A stretch of DNA of 64,000 bases, taken from assembly GCA_965223035.1 (NCBI GenBank), contig OZ244980.1:1116001-1180000 (forward strand), written 5' to 3'. A program made the position numbers and the translations under genes. A model generated the notes under the pieces. The model made no database searches, was not told the origin of the DNA, and was given only the letters and a program-made list of their open reading frames with translations. Positions 15,761 through 24,558 of this stretch are shown one piece after another (within the stretch, counting starts at the first letter, position 1; each line of letters starts with the position of its first letter). Origin of the DNA: CAMDPA01 sp965223035. GTDB lineage: Bacteria > Pseudomonadota > Alphaproteobacteria > Rhizobiales > Hyphomicrobiaceae.

Positions 15761-16321
15761 TCAAGACTGCAGGCGTTCTGGATAGGCAAGTTCATCGGGA
15801 TCGCCAGCCGCATCGAGAATCCGCAGCGCCTCGAGCCGGGAGCTGCGGTCCAGTGTCCGGTCAACGATGAATGGCGTGCCGGTGAGGCGTTGCACATATG
15901 CCGCTGGCAGTGCGTGCTGCCGCGCCCCGGCGCAGACCAGTGCATGGTACCAATCGTAAGGCTGCAACGTCGGATCCACGACTGCGGGCAGCGCGATGTA
16001 GGTCGACACCTGGATGGCGGAGCCGGTGTGACCGCAGGCCACTTCAAACCGATCAGACCGCCAATAGCCGATGCCCAACCCTTCGGCCTCATCCAGGTCT
16101 CCTCGTTCCCGCACCAGAATTTCAAATAGCACGCCGTGCGCGCTTTCCCCCGGGGCCGGATGGATCATGGCCTTGCCCGAGCCGTCTTTGCTGCGCTTCG
16201 AAAATATGATCGCATGGTTGAGGACCGCGGCCACGCCGAGCGGCTTGGCACTGGCGCAGCGCGCCTGCAGTCGCTGGGTGAGCATGTTCGATCCGTATGC
16301 GAAATAGATGAAGTGCGACAT
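15761..16321 (-). CDS. Gamma-glutamylcyclotransferase family protein
   Basis: The product is 186 residues from ATG 16321 (MSHFIYFAYGSNM). The YFAYGSNM motif at residues 5-12 forms the substrate pocket of the GGCT/AIG2-like fold, and the catalytic glutamate is expected in the DLDEAEGLG segment near residue 75. WRSDRFEV and TYIALP strands follow as in the family, and the C-terminal helix contains DPDELAYPERL. The family cyclises gamma-glutamyl dipeptides to 5-oxoproline in glutathione turnover, though many bacterial homologues have unknown substrates. It is convergent with the upstream gene and has no operon partner. Confidence 0.85.
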   Translation of the reverse strand: MSHFIYFAYGSNMLTQRLQARCASAKPLGVAAVLNHAIIFSKRSKDGSGKAMIHPAPGESAHGVLFEILVRERGDLDEAEGLGIGYWRSDRFEVACGHTGSAIQVSTYIALPAVVDPTLQPYDWYHALVCAGARQHALPAAYVQRLTGTPFIVDRTLDRSSRLEALRILDAAGDPDELAYPERLQS

Positions 16322-16599
16322 TCCGGCTCGATCCACTTCTGCTTAATCCATTTCTGATGGATCGGTGTGATTGCAAATGCCGGCACGTCACCGTGTGTCG
16401 ACATCTTGGCGTCCGGCCGGCCGCAGCCGGGACGGCTTACCATGATCGGTATCACCCAGATCGTCAGGTCACAATGGGATGGCAAAGCGTGAGACGCCTC
16501 GGCTCGGGTCAAAACGAGATCGGTCCGGATCTTGCCCAAGGCCGCGCGAGAAGCCGTGCTCTGCCACGTGGTCGTAAATCGTCGACGCCCGAGCCTCAT
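16322..16599. other. Intergenic region without a recognised gene
   Basis: About 280 bases upstream of the cyclotransferase. Short overlapping frames exist on both strands but show no known motif. ATCCATTTCTGATGGAT at 16347-16363 forms a short imperfect palindrome that might be a regulatory site for the leftward gene. Confidence 0.3.
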
Positions 16600-16726
16600 A
16601 GCGTTTCAGTGTCGGCTAGACCATTCCGCTCCCCGGCCCGACCGCCCAAGAGCACGATGTCGCCGGGTGGTTGGATCGGGGAGCTGGCTGACAAAGCGCT
16701 TCTGTTTTGGGCGGAAATGGTCTAGG
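16600..16726. repeat. Type B MITE-like repeat (diverged, inverted)
   Basis: CTAGACCATTCCGCTCCCCG and, later, TGGGCGGAAATGGTCTAG are inverted terminal strings (CTAGACCATTyCCGCyC), with GATGTCGCCGGGTGG between them. It runs directly into the type A copy at 16722. Confidence 0.6.
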
Positions 16727-16860
16727 GCAACCTGCCTTTAATCGGAATCGGAACGATCCCGATTAAAGGTAGAAAGTTGCTCACCACTTTAAGAGCGATC
16801 ATCCTTGCGCCTCAAATCGGAACCGGCTTTGCGGTTCCGATTTGAGGCGCGATGATCTAG
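16722..16860. repeat. CTAG-bounded hairpin repeat, type A (long double-hairpin form)
   Basis: Ordered parts: CTAGGGCAACCTG, hairpin 1 with arms CTTTAATCGG / CCGATTAAAG, AGAAAGTTGCTCACCACTTT, GATCATCCTTGCG, hairpin 2 with arms CCTCAAATCGGAACCG / CGGTTCCGATTTGAGG, and GCGATGATCTAG. The copy at 57838-57991 has the same layout, so this is probably the ancestral full form. Confidence 0.85.
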
Positions 16861-17044
16861 CAGCGGCCAGAGCTTCGCGGCCGATGGCATCGCCCGGCTT
16901 CAACATGCCTTTGGCGCTAACACAGACATGGATTCGGCCAATCCCATAAGCTAAGCTCTGGTGTTCCCTGGCGGCAAGATGCCATGCTTGCGCCGAGCGA
17001 GCTGATGCCCCGATCGAACGCCGCTAAAATGTGTGTTTTGCTAG

Positions 17045-17584
17045 ATGACCATCGATCTCATTTTAACCATCGTCGCCAAGGACAAGCCGGGCGTTGTCCA
17101 AACCGTAGCGCGGCTGGTGGCTGAGCATGACGGCAATTGGATGGAAAGCTCCCTGGTTCGGTTGGGCGGTGAATTCGCCGGAATCGCCCGCGTTGCCCTG
17201 CCCAAAGAAAGGCTCGGGCTGATCAGGGCCGCATTGGCACAGCTTGCCCACGAGGGCATCGCCGTCACCGTCAATCATCAATCGAGCATAGCGGCACCGG
17301 CGGGCGGGAGATCGGCACAACTCACGCTCACAGGCATCGATCACCCCGGCATTGTCCGCGACATCTCCGCGGCACTCGCTGCCAACGGCATCAATATTGA
17401 TGCGCTTCAAACCCAGCTTTTTCCAGGCAGCATGACCGGTGAGCACATGTTCTCCGCGAGCGCGCGGATCGTCATTCCCATCACACTGAGCGCAGAGGTC
17501 TTGCGCCACGAGCTCGAACGCCTCGCCCAGGACGTGATGGTCGACATCGATTTAAGCGCCCCTGAAGATGAGGGCGGCCGCTGA
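17045..17584 (+). CDS. Tandem ACT-domain protein, GcvR-like
   Basis: The 179-residue product starts with LTIVAKDKPGVVQTVARLVA (residues 7-26), the first ACT domain, and has a second ACT domain from about residue 95 (LTGIDHPGIVRDISAALAAN, then GINIDALQTQLFPGS). Two ACT domains with no catalytic part is the layout of the glycine cleavage repressor GcvR and related amino-acid-binding regulators. In E. coli GcvR acts by binding GcvA. No GcvA or glycine-cleavage gene is present here, so only a small-molecule (probably glycine or serine) sensing role can be inferred. The ATG is the only plausible start; no strong ribosome-binding site is visible. Confidence 0.8.
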   Translation: MTIDLILTIVAKDKPGVVQTVARLVAEHDGNWMESSLVRLGGEFAGIARVALPKERLGLIRAALAQLAHEGIAVTVNHQSSIAAPAGGRSAQLTLTGIDHPGIVRDISAALAANGINIDALQTQLFPGSMTGEHMFSASARIVIPITLSAEVLRHELERLAQDVMVDIDLSAPEDEGGR

Positions 17585-17642
17585 AACGTGAGCCACCTGC
17601 AGATAACGGTCGCCTGCGCCCTAGGTCACGAACTCATAAATA

Positions 17643-17849
17643 GAAGTCCCAAACCAATCGGACAGTGATTCAAGCTTCCAAATGGGGGAGCTTTACAAAA
17701 TGCGCAACCTCGTCGAGCGGTCCTTCAACAAGCTCAAGCACTACCGCGCTGTTGCAACGCGCTTCTGTCGGCACGAGGCAAACGATCTGGCATGGGTAAA
17801 GCTGGCTGCGCTACGAATTTGGCTGCGATCTAATGAGGCTGTGACCTAG
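17643..17849 (+). pseudogene. IS5-family transposase 3' remnant
   Basis: The frame ending at TAG 17849 reads GELYKMRNLVERSFNKLKHY, then RAVATRFCRHEAND, LAWVKLAALRIWLRSNE, which is the conserved C-terminus of IS5-group (IS4/IS5 DDE) transposases, including the glutamate of NLVER. About 70 codons survive, with no start and no D-D part. The terminal TAG is the CTAG of the type A repeat at 17846, so the natural C-terminus has been cut by the repeat. Confidence 0.75.
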
Positions 17850-17912
17850 AGCAACTTTGCGCCTTAAATCGGAACCGGCTTTGCGGTTCCGATTTAAGGC
17901 GCGATGATCTAG
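17846..17912. repeat. CTAG-bounded hairpin repeat, type A (short single-hairpin form)
   Basis: CTAGAGCAACTTTGC, a perfect 17-bp inverted repeat (GCCTTAAATCGGAACCG, loop GCTTTG, then its complement) and GCGATGATCTAG. The left CTAG supplies the stop of the IS5 remnant. The right CTAG supplies, on the other strand, the stop of the membrane-protein gene at 17909. Confidence 0.9.
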
Positions 17913-19609
17913 CGTGCGCCCTCAAACGTCTGGTTGTTTACCGCCGCCTGCGCCAGCTGACCCAGCAGCTCCCGGACCCCGCCGCCAGCATCCGCCGACA
18001 AGCTGAAAAGACGCACGACCGGGGTGGACTCGCTGCGGTTCGGCGACGCTTCTGCCAATGCCGCCCAGCCTGCGTGGAGTGTCTGCTCCAGCACGCCTAA
18101 GTCGGTGGTGTCGTCGATCACGAATAGCATCCGCGTCAGGGCCACGTGATCGAGCAGCGCGTGCATCTTAAAGACACAGCCGTCATCATCAGACGCAAAC
18201 CCGCGCAGATCCATCAGCACCACGTCGCTGTCGCGAGCCAATCGGATCAACACGGCTTGCCAGGTGTGATCATGGCAAAAAAAGCTATTGACCCGGTATC
18301 GGCCGTCGGTGTCGCGCGCGCCGTAACTCTCCCCCAGCCGCCGTGTGAGCGCTTCCGACCCATCGATGAAGCGGCGGTCCAGCCGACCACCCATGAAATC
18401 CAAGACCTCATGCGGCTCCACTGTCGTCGTGGCCAGATCGGGCCCGGCGATCATCCACGTGCGACCGACGTGACGCCACTGCCGCATCACGCGATCGAAC
18501 AGCTGTTGGCTGCGTCGACCTAACGGAAAGACCCGCAAAAGCAACAGTTGCAGCGGCGCCTCAGCCGAACTCACGCCGCGCCGCGTCAACGCGAATCCCA
18601 ACCGCACCACCAGCTTGAACAACAGCCAGGCCGCGAACGGTGCCAAGAACCAGGCCGGACCGGCATAGGTCAGATCGATGCCGTAGGCCACCGCAAACAC
18701 GATCATCACGGCATCCGTCATGATCGATTGATCGCTGATCCATTGGGCCTGATAAAGCCGCCCGAAAACGCGCAGGAGCATCAAGCTGGCAGCACCAAGC
18801 ACCAGCATGGCGATCGCATGTAGCGCAACAAGCGTGCCGCCGGCGTCGAGCCCCAGTGCCAAGCCCCAGTTAGCCGCCCAGCGCAAGCGTGCCTGTTCGG
18901 CAGCGATGATGTTGACGCTGACCATCGCACCGGCAGCCGCGACGACCATCAAGGCCAGCACCAGCGGCCCGACCGCGCGGATCGGGCGGGCCAGCGCCAG
19001 CACGACCATCAGCGTCGCCAGCCCATTGAAGATCAGCCACGCTTGTGCCGCCGACAAGACGGTGAAGCTCGTGCCGATGGCCAACGCGATGATGCCGACA
19101 GCCGCCGCCAGATAGATCGCGACGACGAGCACCCAATCGCGCCATGACTCAGCAGCGACCAGACCAACCAGCACGACAGTGGGCCAGACGTAAAGCAACA
19201 GGACGAACGAGAACCGCACCGGCAGAAAGTCGATTGCGTTGGCGCTCAGATAGATCGCCGCCATGACGAGCGCGAACGCGATGCCGGCCACCGCATAGAT
19301 CGCCGCCGCTTGCCACGGCCCGCGAGCCGCAGGGAAATCGTGCGTAGTTGTCCTGGTGTCCACATCCGATTGGCGGCCGACGTGACTGACCGTGAGCGGC
19401 TGTGCCGGCGGCGGCATTGATGATGTCGGCGGTGCCGACCAGCGATCAGCAGGCGACGGTGCGCCCCGCCGCATCGAGCGCTTGACGGCGGTCAGATAGG
19501 TCCAAAGCAAAACAAGGGTCACGAGAAAGGCCGCCGGGACCGCAACCAGCATGATCGCCGGCAGCTGGCCGGTGAGCATCAGCTCCAAGGGGCTGCCGCC
19601 ACCGCCCAT
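17909..19609 (-). CDS. Polytopic membrane protein of unknown function with cytosolic C-terminal domain
   Basis: I do not recognise the family. From ATG 19609 (MGGGGSPLELM) the product is 566 residues. One helix near residues 15-40 is followed by a Pro/Ser-rich loop, then about seven closely spaced helices (about residues 105-360) and a soluble C-terminal domain of about 180 residues. That domain includes HDHTWQAVLIRLARDSDVVL, MDLRGFASDDDG and RMLFVIDDTTDLGVLEQTL; the alternating hydrophobic strands with DLRGF and VIDDTTD suggest a Rossmann-like alpha/beta fold, possibly a TIR- or receiver-like interaction module. The stop codon is provided by the CTAG of a type A repeat. It is divergent from crcB with about 150 bases between. 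Confidence 0.7.
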   Translation of the reverse strand: MGGGGSPLELMLTGQLPAIMLVAVPAAFLVTLVLLWTYLTAVKRSMRRGAPSPADRWSAPPTSSMPPPAQPLTVSHVGRQSDVDTRTTTHDFPAARGPWQAAAIYAVAGIAFALVMAAIYLSANAIDFLPVRFSFVLLLYVWPTVVLVGLVAAESWRDWVLVVAIYLAAAVGIIALAIGTSFTVLSAAQAWLIFNGLATLMVVLALARPIRAVGPLVLALMVVAAAGAMVSVNIIAAEQARLRWAANWGLALGLDAGGTLVALHAIAMLVLGAASLMLLRVFGRLYQAQWISDQSIMTDAVMIVFAVAYGIDLTYAGPAWFLAPFAAWLLFKLVVRLGFALTRRGVSSAEAPLQLLLLRVFPLGRRSQQLFDRVMRQWRHVGRTWMIAGPDLATTTVEPHEVLDFMGGRLDRRFIDGSEALTRRLGESYGARDTDGRYRVNSFFCHDHTWQAVLIRLARDSDVVLMDLRGFASDDDGCVFKMHALLDHVALTRMLFVIDDTTDLGVLEQTLHAGWAALAEASPNRSESTPVVRLFSLSADAGGGVRELLGQLAQAAVNNQTFEGAR

Positions 19610-19765
19610 TCGACCCTCCCTCGACCGCACCGCTGCGCATCGGTGGCGGGCGGCGCTCTTGCCCGATGCAGATCGGAAGTTTGCACCCGAGCCACCTTAG
19701 CGATAGACCGCAGACTAAAAGATGATGTCTCCGCAAACACCAAAAACGTCGAGGGAACCAATTCA

Positions 19766-20146
19766 ATGCTGCTGCTGGTCTTGGCCTGCGCCGGTGGGGC
19801 GGTAGGTGCCGGCGCCCGCTTTTTGCTGGGCCAGTGGTTCGCCAGCCGCGGCTGGATCGATTTCCCATGGGCAACCATGCTCGCCAACGTGACTGGCGCG
19901 CTGCTGATGGGTCTGATTACCGGCTGGCTGATCACCCGCGCCTCAGAATCGCCGGAGCTGCGCGTCTTCCTGGCAACCGGCGTGCTCGGCGGCTACACTA
20001 CATTCTCGGCGTTCTCGCTGGATGCCTGGCTGTTGGCCGAGCGCGGACAGATGGTTATGGCTCTGATCTATGTTGCCGGCTCGGTCGCGCTGTCCATCGC
20101 CGCCTTCGGATCGGGCTTCCTCACCGCCAAGGCGTTGCACCCATGA
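19766..20146 (+). CDS. crcB: Fluoride ion channel CrcB (Fluc family)
   Basis: I begin at ATG 19766, with GAGGG 9-10 bases upstream; this gives 126 residues with four helices, the usual Fluc size. Typical parts are CAGGAVGAGARFLLGQW at the N-terminus, WATMLANVTGALLMG (the asparagine lines the pore) and TGVLGGYTTFSAFSLDAW (the conserved GGxTTFSTF Phe/Ser box, here YTTFSAF). It exports fluoride from the cytoplasm as an antiparallel dimer. Its stop TGA overlaps the ATG of rluC, an arrangement common in alphaproteobacteria. I looked for a fluoride riboswitch upstream and did not find one. Confidence 0.92.
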   Translation: MLLLVLACAGGAVGAGARFLLGQWFASRGWIDFPWATMLANVTGALLMGLITGWLITRASESPELRVFLATGVLGGYTTFSAFSLDAWLLAERGQMVMALIYVAGSVALSIAAFGSGFLTAKALHP

Positions 20147-21135
20147 GCTCTGCCGTCGACACCATCGAAGTCGCGCCCGACGAAGCTGGCATGCGACTTG
20201 ACCGTTGGTTTCGCACTCATTTTCCAGACGTGGGACACGGTTTCCTGCAAAAGCTGGTGCGCACCGGGCAGGTCCGCATCGATTCCAAGCGGGTGCAGGC
20301 GAGCGACCGGCTAGAGGCTGGCCAGCAGGTCAGAGTGCCGAAGACCGTGCGCCACCCCCCCAAATCCAAACCGCCTGCGCGGTCGCCAGCCACCGCCTCC
20401 AGCGCCGACCGCGACTTTGTCGAGAGCCTGATCTTGTTCGAGGACGAGCACGTCGTGGTCTTCAACAAACCGTTCGGGCTCGCGGTCCAGGGCGGCACCG
20501 GCACGCCGCGCCATCTCGACGGGGTGCTGGCTGGGATGAGTGATCGCTTCGGCGACCGTCCCCGGCTGGTACACCGGCTCGATCGGGATACCACGGGCGT
20601 CCTGCTGGTGGCCAAGCACCGCACCGCCGCGGCCAAACTCGGCCGGGTCTTTCAGGCCCGTTCGGCCGCCAAAACCTATTGGGCGCTGGTGCGTGGGGTC
20701 CCCAAGCCGGCTCAGGGCCGAGTCGCAGCGGCGCTGGTCAAGGCCTCGGGTCCCGAAGGCGATCGGGTGCGCCGGGCTGGGCCCGGCGAGCAGGACAGAG
20801 CCATGCATGCCACCACTCACTACGCCGTCATCGAGCGGGTCGGCCAGCACGCGGCTTGGGTCTCGCTGAAGCCGGTCACCGGTCGCCAGCACCAGCTGCG
20901 CGCCCACATGGCACTGATTGGCCATCCCATCGTAGGCGACAACAAGTACAAGGGTGGATTGGATCTCCCCTCGCCTGATATCGAGCCGAAGCTCCACCTC
21001 CACGCCCGCCGTCTGGCGCTGCCGCACCCGTTGGTATCGGGCAGCAAGATTGACGTCACGGCGCCACTGCCGGACCACATGCGCCGCACCTGGCGGCTAC
21101 TGGAGCTCGACGTTGATCGATACGATGATCTCTAA
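20143..21135 (+). CDS. rluC: Ribosomal large subunit pseudouridine synthase, RluC/RluD family
   Basis: The ATG at 20143 overlaps the crcB stop. The 330-residue product has an N-terminal S4 RNA-binding domain (about 15-75: GMRLDRWFRTHFP, LQKLVRTGQVRID), a linker rich in Pro/Ser, and the catalytic domain from about 90. The active-site motif is HRLDRDTTGVLLVAK near residue 145, whose aspartate attacks the uridine, and TGRQHQLRAHMALIGHPIVG is the second conserved block. RluC in E. coli modifies 23S rRNA positions 955, 2504 and 2580; the exact target here is inferred. Being cotranscribed with crcB is a conserved but unexplained pairing. Confidence 0.9.
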   Translation: MSSAVDTIEVAPDEAGMRLDRWFRTHFPDVGHGFLQKLVRTGQVRIDSKRVQASDRLEAGQQVRVPKTVRHPPKSKPPARSPATASSADRDFVESLILFEDEHVVVFNKPFGLAVQGGTGTPRHLDGVLAGMSDRFGDRPRLVHRLDRDTTGVLLVAKHRTAAAKLGRVFQARSAAKTYWALVRGVPKPAQGRVAAALVKASGPEGDRVRRAGPGEQDRAMHATTHYAVIERVGQHAAWVSLKPVTGRQHQLRAHMALIGHPIVGDNKYKGGLDLPSPDIEPKLHLHARRLALPHPLVSGSKIDVTAPLPDHMRRTWRLLELDVDRYDDL

Positions 21136-21148
21136 ATCACATCGGTCT

Positions 21149-21228
21149 GATAGCGTGTCAGAGTGTGCTGGACCCATCCCGCTCCCCGCCCGTCACGGCG
21201 ATTCCGGCTATGCCGGAAACGATCTGAT
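21149..21228. repeat. Type B MITE-like repeat (short copy)
   Basis: GATAGCGTGTCAGAGTG, then GGACCCATCCCGCTCCCCGC and GGCGATTCCGGC, TATGCCGGAAACGATCTGA. The CCCATCCCGCTCCCC block is the complement of the GGGGGAGCGGGATGG core of other type B copies, and TTCCGGC/GCCGGAA makes a small hairpin. Confidence 0.55.
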
Positions 21229-21327
21229 CGCGCCTCTCACTTCCCTTTTGCGCTGCGATTGGTTACCGGTTGGCCAGCGGATCTCAAGTTCATGATACCA
21301 CCCCGCGCCGGAAGGAGCTGAAAGACC

Positions 21328-22347
21328 ATGCGCGTCTATTACGATCGTGATGCCGATATCAATCTCATCAAGGGCAAAAAAGTCGCCGTCGTCGGCTACG
21401 GAAGTCAGGGGCATGCGCACGCCCTCAATCTGAGAGATTCTGGGGTCAAGGACGTTGCCATCGCGTTGCGTCCAGGCTCGGCCAGCGCGGCCAAGGCGGA
21501 GAGTGAAAAGTTCGCCGTCAAGGACGTGGCTGAGGCTGCCAATTGGGCCGATGTGGTCATGATGCTGACACCGGACGAGCTGCAAGCCGACATTTACACG
21601 GAGCACTTGCGCGACAACATGAAGAACGGTGCAGCGCTTCTGTTCGCCCATGGCCTCAACGTGCACTTCGCCCTGATCGAGCCGAGGGCGGACCTCGACG
21701 TCGGCATGGTGGCGCCGAAGGGGCCCGGTCATACGGTGCGCTCCGAGTACCAGCGCGGCGGCGGCGTGCCGTGTCTGATCGCGGTCCATCAAGATCCTTC
21801 AGGCAACGGCCACGAACTGTTCCTGTCCTACGCTTCGGCGATCGGCGGCGGTCGCTCCGGCATCATAGAGACAACATTTAAGGAGGAATGCGAGACCGAT
21901 CTTTTCGGCGAGCAAGCGGTGCTTTGCGGTGGTTTGGTCGAGTTGATCCGAGCCGGTTTCGAGACACTCGTGGAGGCCGGCTACGCACCGGAGATGGCCT
22001 ATTTCGAGTGCCTGCACGAGGTGAAGCTCATCGTCGACCTGATTTACGAGGGCGGCATCGCCAACATGAACTACTCGATTTCCAACACCGCCGAGTGGGG
22101 AGAATATTTGTCGGGTCCACGGGTGGTTACACCGGACACCAAGGCTGAGATGCGGCGCATCTTGGCTGACATTCAGACCGGCAAGTTCGCCTCCGAATGG
22201 ATGCAGGAGTGCAAGGCCGGACAGGCCCGCTTTAAGGGCATTCGCCGTCTCAACGACGCGCACCAAATCGAAGAGGTCGGCGCCAAGTTGCGCGATATGA
22301 TGCCTTGGATCAAGTCGAAGGCGCTGGTCGATAAAACTCGCAATTAA
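21328..22347 (+). CDS. ilvC: Ketol-acid reductoisomerase (NADP+), class I
   Basis: The ATG has GAAGGAG nine bases upstream. The 339-residue protein has the Rossmann motif VVGYGSQGHAHALNLRDSG (about 21-39), the class I catalytic segments VAPKGPGHTVRSEY (about 130-143), KEECETDLFGEQAVLCGG (about 190-207, metal-binding Asp/Glu) and YECLHEV-type FECLHEVKLIVDLIYEGG (about 228-245). It catalyses the isomerisation and reduction of acetolactate and acetohydroxybutyrate in valine, leucine and isoleucine synthesis. In many alphaproteobacteria it is apart from ilvBH, as here. Its 3' flank is a short CTAG-type hairpin shared with the convergent GMC gene. Confidence 0.96.
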   Translation: MRVYYDRDADINLIKGKKVAVVGYGSQGHAHALNLRDSGVKDVAIALRPGSASAAKAESEKFAVKDVAEAANWADVVMMLTPDELQADIYTEHLRDNMKNGAALLFAHGLNVHFALIEPRADLDVGMVAPKGPGHTVRSEYQRGGGVPCLIAVHQDPSGNGHELFLSYASAIGGGRSGIIETTFKEECETDLFGEQAVLCGGLVELIRAGFETLVEAGYAPEMAYFECLHEVKLIVDLIYEGGIANMNYSISNTAEWGEYLSGPRVVTPDTKAEMRRILADIQTGKFASEWMQECKAGQARFKGIRRLNDAHQIEEVGAKLRDMMPWIKSKALVDKTRN

Positions 22348-22362
22348 GGCGCTGCGCTCACG

Positions 22363-22395
22363 AGATCATCTCCGCCTTAGGCGGAAATGATCTAA
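22363..22395. repeat. Minimal type A/B hairpin
   Basis: GATCATCTCCGCCTTAGGCG followed by GAAATGATCTAAG forms an imperfect hairpin (GATCATyTCCGCC against GGCGGAAATGATC) between two convergent genes. It serves as a plausible bidirectional terminator. It also contains the TAG stop (22394-22392) of the leftward GMC gene. Confidence 0.65.
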
Positions 22396-24020
22396 GCATC
22401 GGTGGCGGCGGGGAGCTTGCGCCCGAGCACATGGTCTGCGCCTTTTTCAGCGATCATCAATACCGGTGCATTGATGTTGCCGGAGGTCAGATCGGGCATC
22501 GCCGAGGCATCGATCACCCGCAAACCCTCAATCCCCTTCACCCGCAAATCTGGATCCAGCACCGCTTCGGCACCACTTCCCATCGGACAGGTTGCGCACG
22601 GATGGTGGGCGGTGATCGACTTGGCCCTGAACCAAGCCTCGATGTCGGCTTCCGACGCAACCTCCGGCGCCGGATCGATGCGCTGGCCACGATATTTGTC
22701 GAGCGCGCTTTGGTGCACGACGTCAATTCCCAGTCGAAAGCCCTCGCGCATGGTGGCCAAGTCACTTTGCGCTGAGAAAAAGCCGGGAATCAGCCTGACC
22801 TTGTCACGCGGATTGATCGAGCGCAGCAACACCTCGCCGCGACTATCAGGATGCAGCAATACCGGCCGAATACCGAACACGTCGTCGTAGCGCGCCTTCA
22901 CGCCTGGAAACCACATATGCGGATGGGCCGGGGCGCTACGAAACAGGAATTGGATGTCCGGCGCCGTCAGCTCGTCATTGTACCGCGTAAATGCTGCGAT
23001 GCCGCTTGGGGGGACGGTGGCCGGACCGGTGCCGAACAGGTAGCCCTGCACGAAAGCGGCCGAGATCCGATCCGCACGCAACAGATCACGGAACGGGCTG
23101 GTGTTATTCGGCCGTGACCACATGATCCAGGCTGCCATATGATCCTGCAGGTTCTTGCCGACCGGGAGATCGACCACCGGATTAATGCCGATATCGCTGA
23201 GATGGCCCGCTGGGCCAATTCCTGACAGCATCAACAGTTGCGGGGAGTTGAAGGCGCCACCGGACAGGATCACCTCTCGGTCAGCGTGCGCAGTTAGGAT
23301 CTCTCCGCCCTGCTCATACTCGATCCCGACCGCCTTGGTGCCGTTCAGCAGCACACGATGCACCAGCGCATGCATCTCAACGCTGAGGTTTGCACGTTTC
23401 ATCGCCGGATGCAGGAACGCAGCCGAAGCCGAGCTGCGACGCCCGTTCCGAATGGTATACTGGGATCGGGAAAAGCCAAGCTGGTCCTTGCCGTTAAAGT
23501 CCGGCGAGATGTGGTAGCCACCCGCCTTGGCGGCATCCAACCAGTCATCCCAGATCGGGTCCTCGGCCCGGCTGCGCACCACTCCAAGCGGCCCCGCGCC
23601 GCCGCGCCAGGTATCCGCGCCGTCTTCAAAGCTCTCCGAACGCTTGAAATAGGGCAGAACGTCGGCATACGTCCAACCTTTCGCGCCATTGCGATCCCAA
23701 CGGTCGTAGTCGCCGCGGTTGCCGCGAACATAGGCCATCACATTGATCGAAGACGATCCGCCCAACACTTTGCCCCGCATCGCCTCGACCTCCCGGCCGC
23801 CGAGATTCGGCTCCGGTTCGAAGTCGTAACCCCAATCGAACATCTTGTGATCGTGCATTTTACCGAGGCCAAGCGGGACCTTGATGTAAGGATGAAGGTC
23901 GCGACCGCCGGCCTCCAAAACCAGAACGCTGGCCGAGCCGTCCTCGCTCAACCGATCCGCCAGCACGCACCCGGCCGAGCCGGCGCCCACGATGATGTAG
24001 TCGTAGCCGTTGTTCCGCAT
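22392..24020 (-). CDS. GMC-family FAD oxidoreductase (choline/alcohol dehydrogenase type)
   Basis: I start at ATG 24020 (MRNNGYDYIIVGAGSAG), where GGAG lies 7 bases upstream; an ATG two codons earlier is possible. The 542-residue protein has the FAD dinucleotide fold at residues 6-35, GMC signature 1 (GKVLGGSSSINVMAYVRG, about 80-97), signature 2 (GGAFNSPQLLMLSGIGP, about 255-271) and the C-terminal catalytic histidine block HHPCATCPMGSG with SGNINAPVLMIAEKGAD. Members oxidise primary alcohols such as choline, PEG or aryl and alkyl alcohols; the substrate is not predictable. The neighbouring TAXI-TRAP importer reads away from it. The stop codon lies in a CTAG-type hairpin. Confidence 0.92.
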   Translation of the reverse strand: MRNNGYDYIIVGAGSAGCVLADRLSEDGSASVLVLEAGGRDLHPYIKVPLGLGKMHDHKMFDWGYDFEPEPNLGGREVEAMRGKVLGGSSSINVMAYVRGNRGDYDRWDRNGAKGWTYADVLPYFKRSESFEDGADTWRGGAGPLGVVRSRAEDPIWDDWLDAAKAGGYHISPDFNGKDQLGFSRSQYTIRNGRRSSASAAFLHPAMKRANLSVEMHALVHRVLLNGTKAVGIEYEQGGEILTAHADREVILSGGAFNSPQLLMLSGIGPAGHLSDIGINPVVDLPVGKNLQDHMAAWIMWSRPNNTSPFRDLLRADRISAAFVQGYLFGTGPATVPPSGIAAFTRYNDELTAPDIQFLFRSAPAHPHMWFPGVKARYDDVFGIRPVLLHPDSRGEVLLRSINPRDKVRLIPGFFSAQSDLATMREGFRLGIDVVHQSALDKYRGQRIDPAPEVASEADIEAWFRAKSITAHHPCATCPMGSGAEAVLDPDLRVKGIEGLRVIDASAMPDLTSGNINAPVLMIAEKGADHVLGRKLPAATDA

Positions 24021-24192
24021 CGGCATGCTCCGCGTTGAGATGAGCTTGAGGTCGGCTGGAGGTTCCGGCCAAGGCATGACGGCCAGTGACATCGATTTAA
24101 AGGACATTCACCGCTGGCTTGCAAGCAACCCACGGCAGCACGGTTATGTCCAAGCCAGCCACCGCCGAGCGCAACGGCCCCGTCACGGCGCT

Positions 24193-24266
24193 CTAGAAAA
24201 TTGTGCCTTAAATTGGAACCGCTTGGAACCGCAAAGCCGGTTCCCATTTAACGGTCGATGATCTAG
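24193..24266. repeat. CTAG-bounded hairpin repeat, type A (diverged)
   Basis: CTAGAAAATTGTGCCTTAAA, a duplicated GCTTGGAACCG/GGAACCG segment, GCAAAGCCGGTTCCCATTTA and GGTCGATGATCTAG. Compared with the 17846 copy it carries a small internal duplication. It lies between the divergent GMC and TAXI genes. Confidence 0.75.
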
Positions 24267-24558
24267 TTACCTGGATCGGACGCCTGGTTCGGGAGGCAGG
24301 TCGCCGAGCGTTCATGAAGCCCTGACACAAACAAAACATTAGGCTAGGGCTTTGGGCTGACGCCTGGGTAGCCAGTGTCAGCGTCGGAGCACGAACGCGG
24401 GCGAGCCTTGATCGCGCCGCGCGGCCTGCCCGACCACAGCTATCGGCCTCGACAAGTCGCCAGGAAGCGGCTCAAATGTCGGCAAGCCGGTTCCCATCGC
24501 GCGGGACGGTGCCAATCGATCGCCGCACATGCGGACAACGTTAGGGAGGACAAAACAA

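Noticed and set aside
19631..19765. Possible fluoride riboswitch ahead of crcB
   Set aside because: I could not find the conserved GGxGAUGGxxxUCGCC core or its pseudoknot partner.
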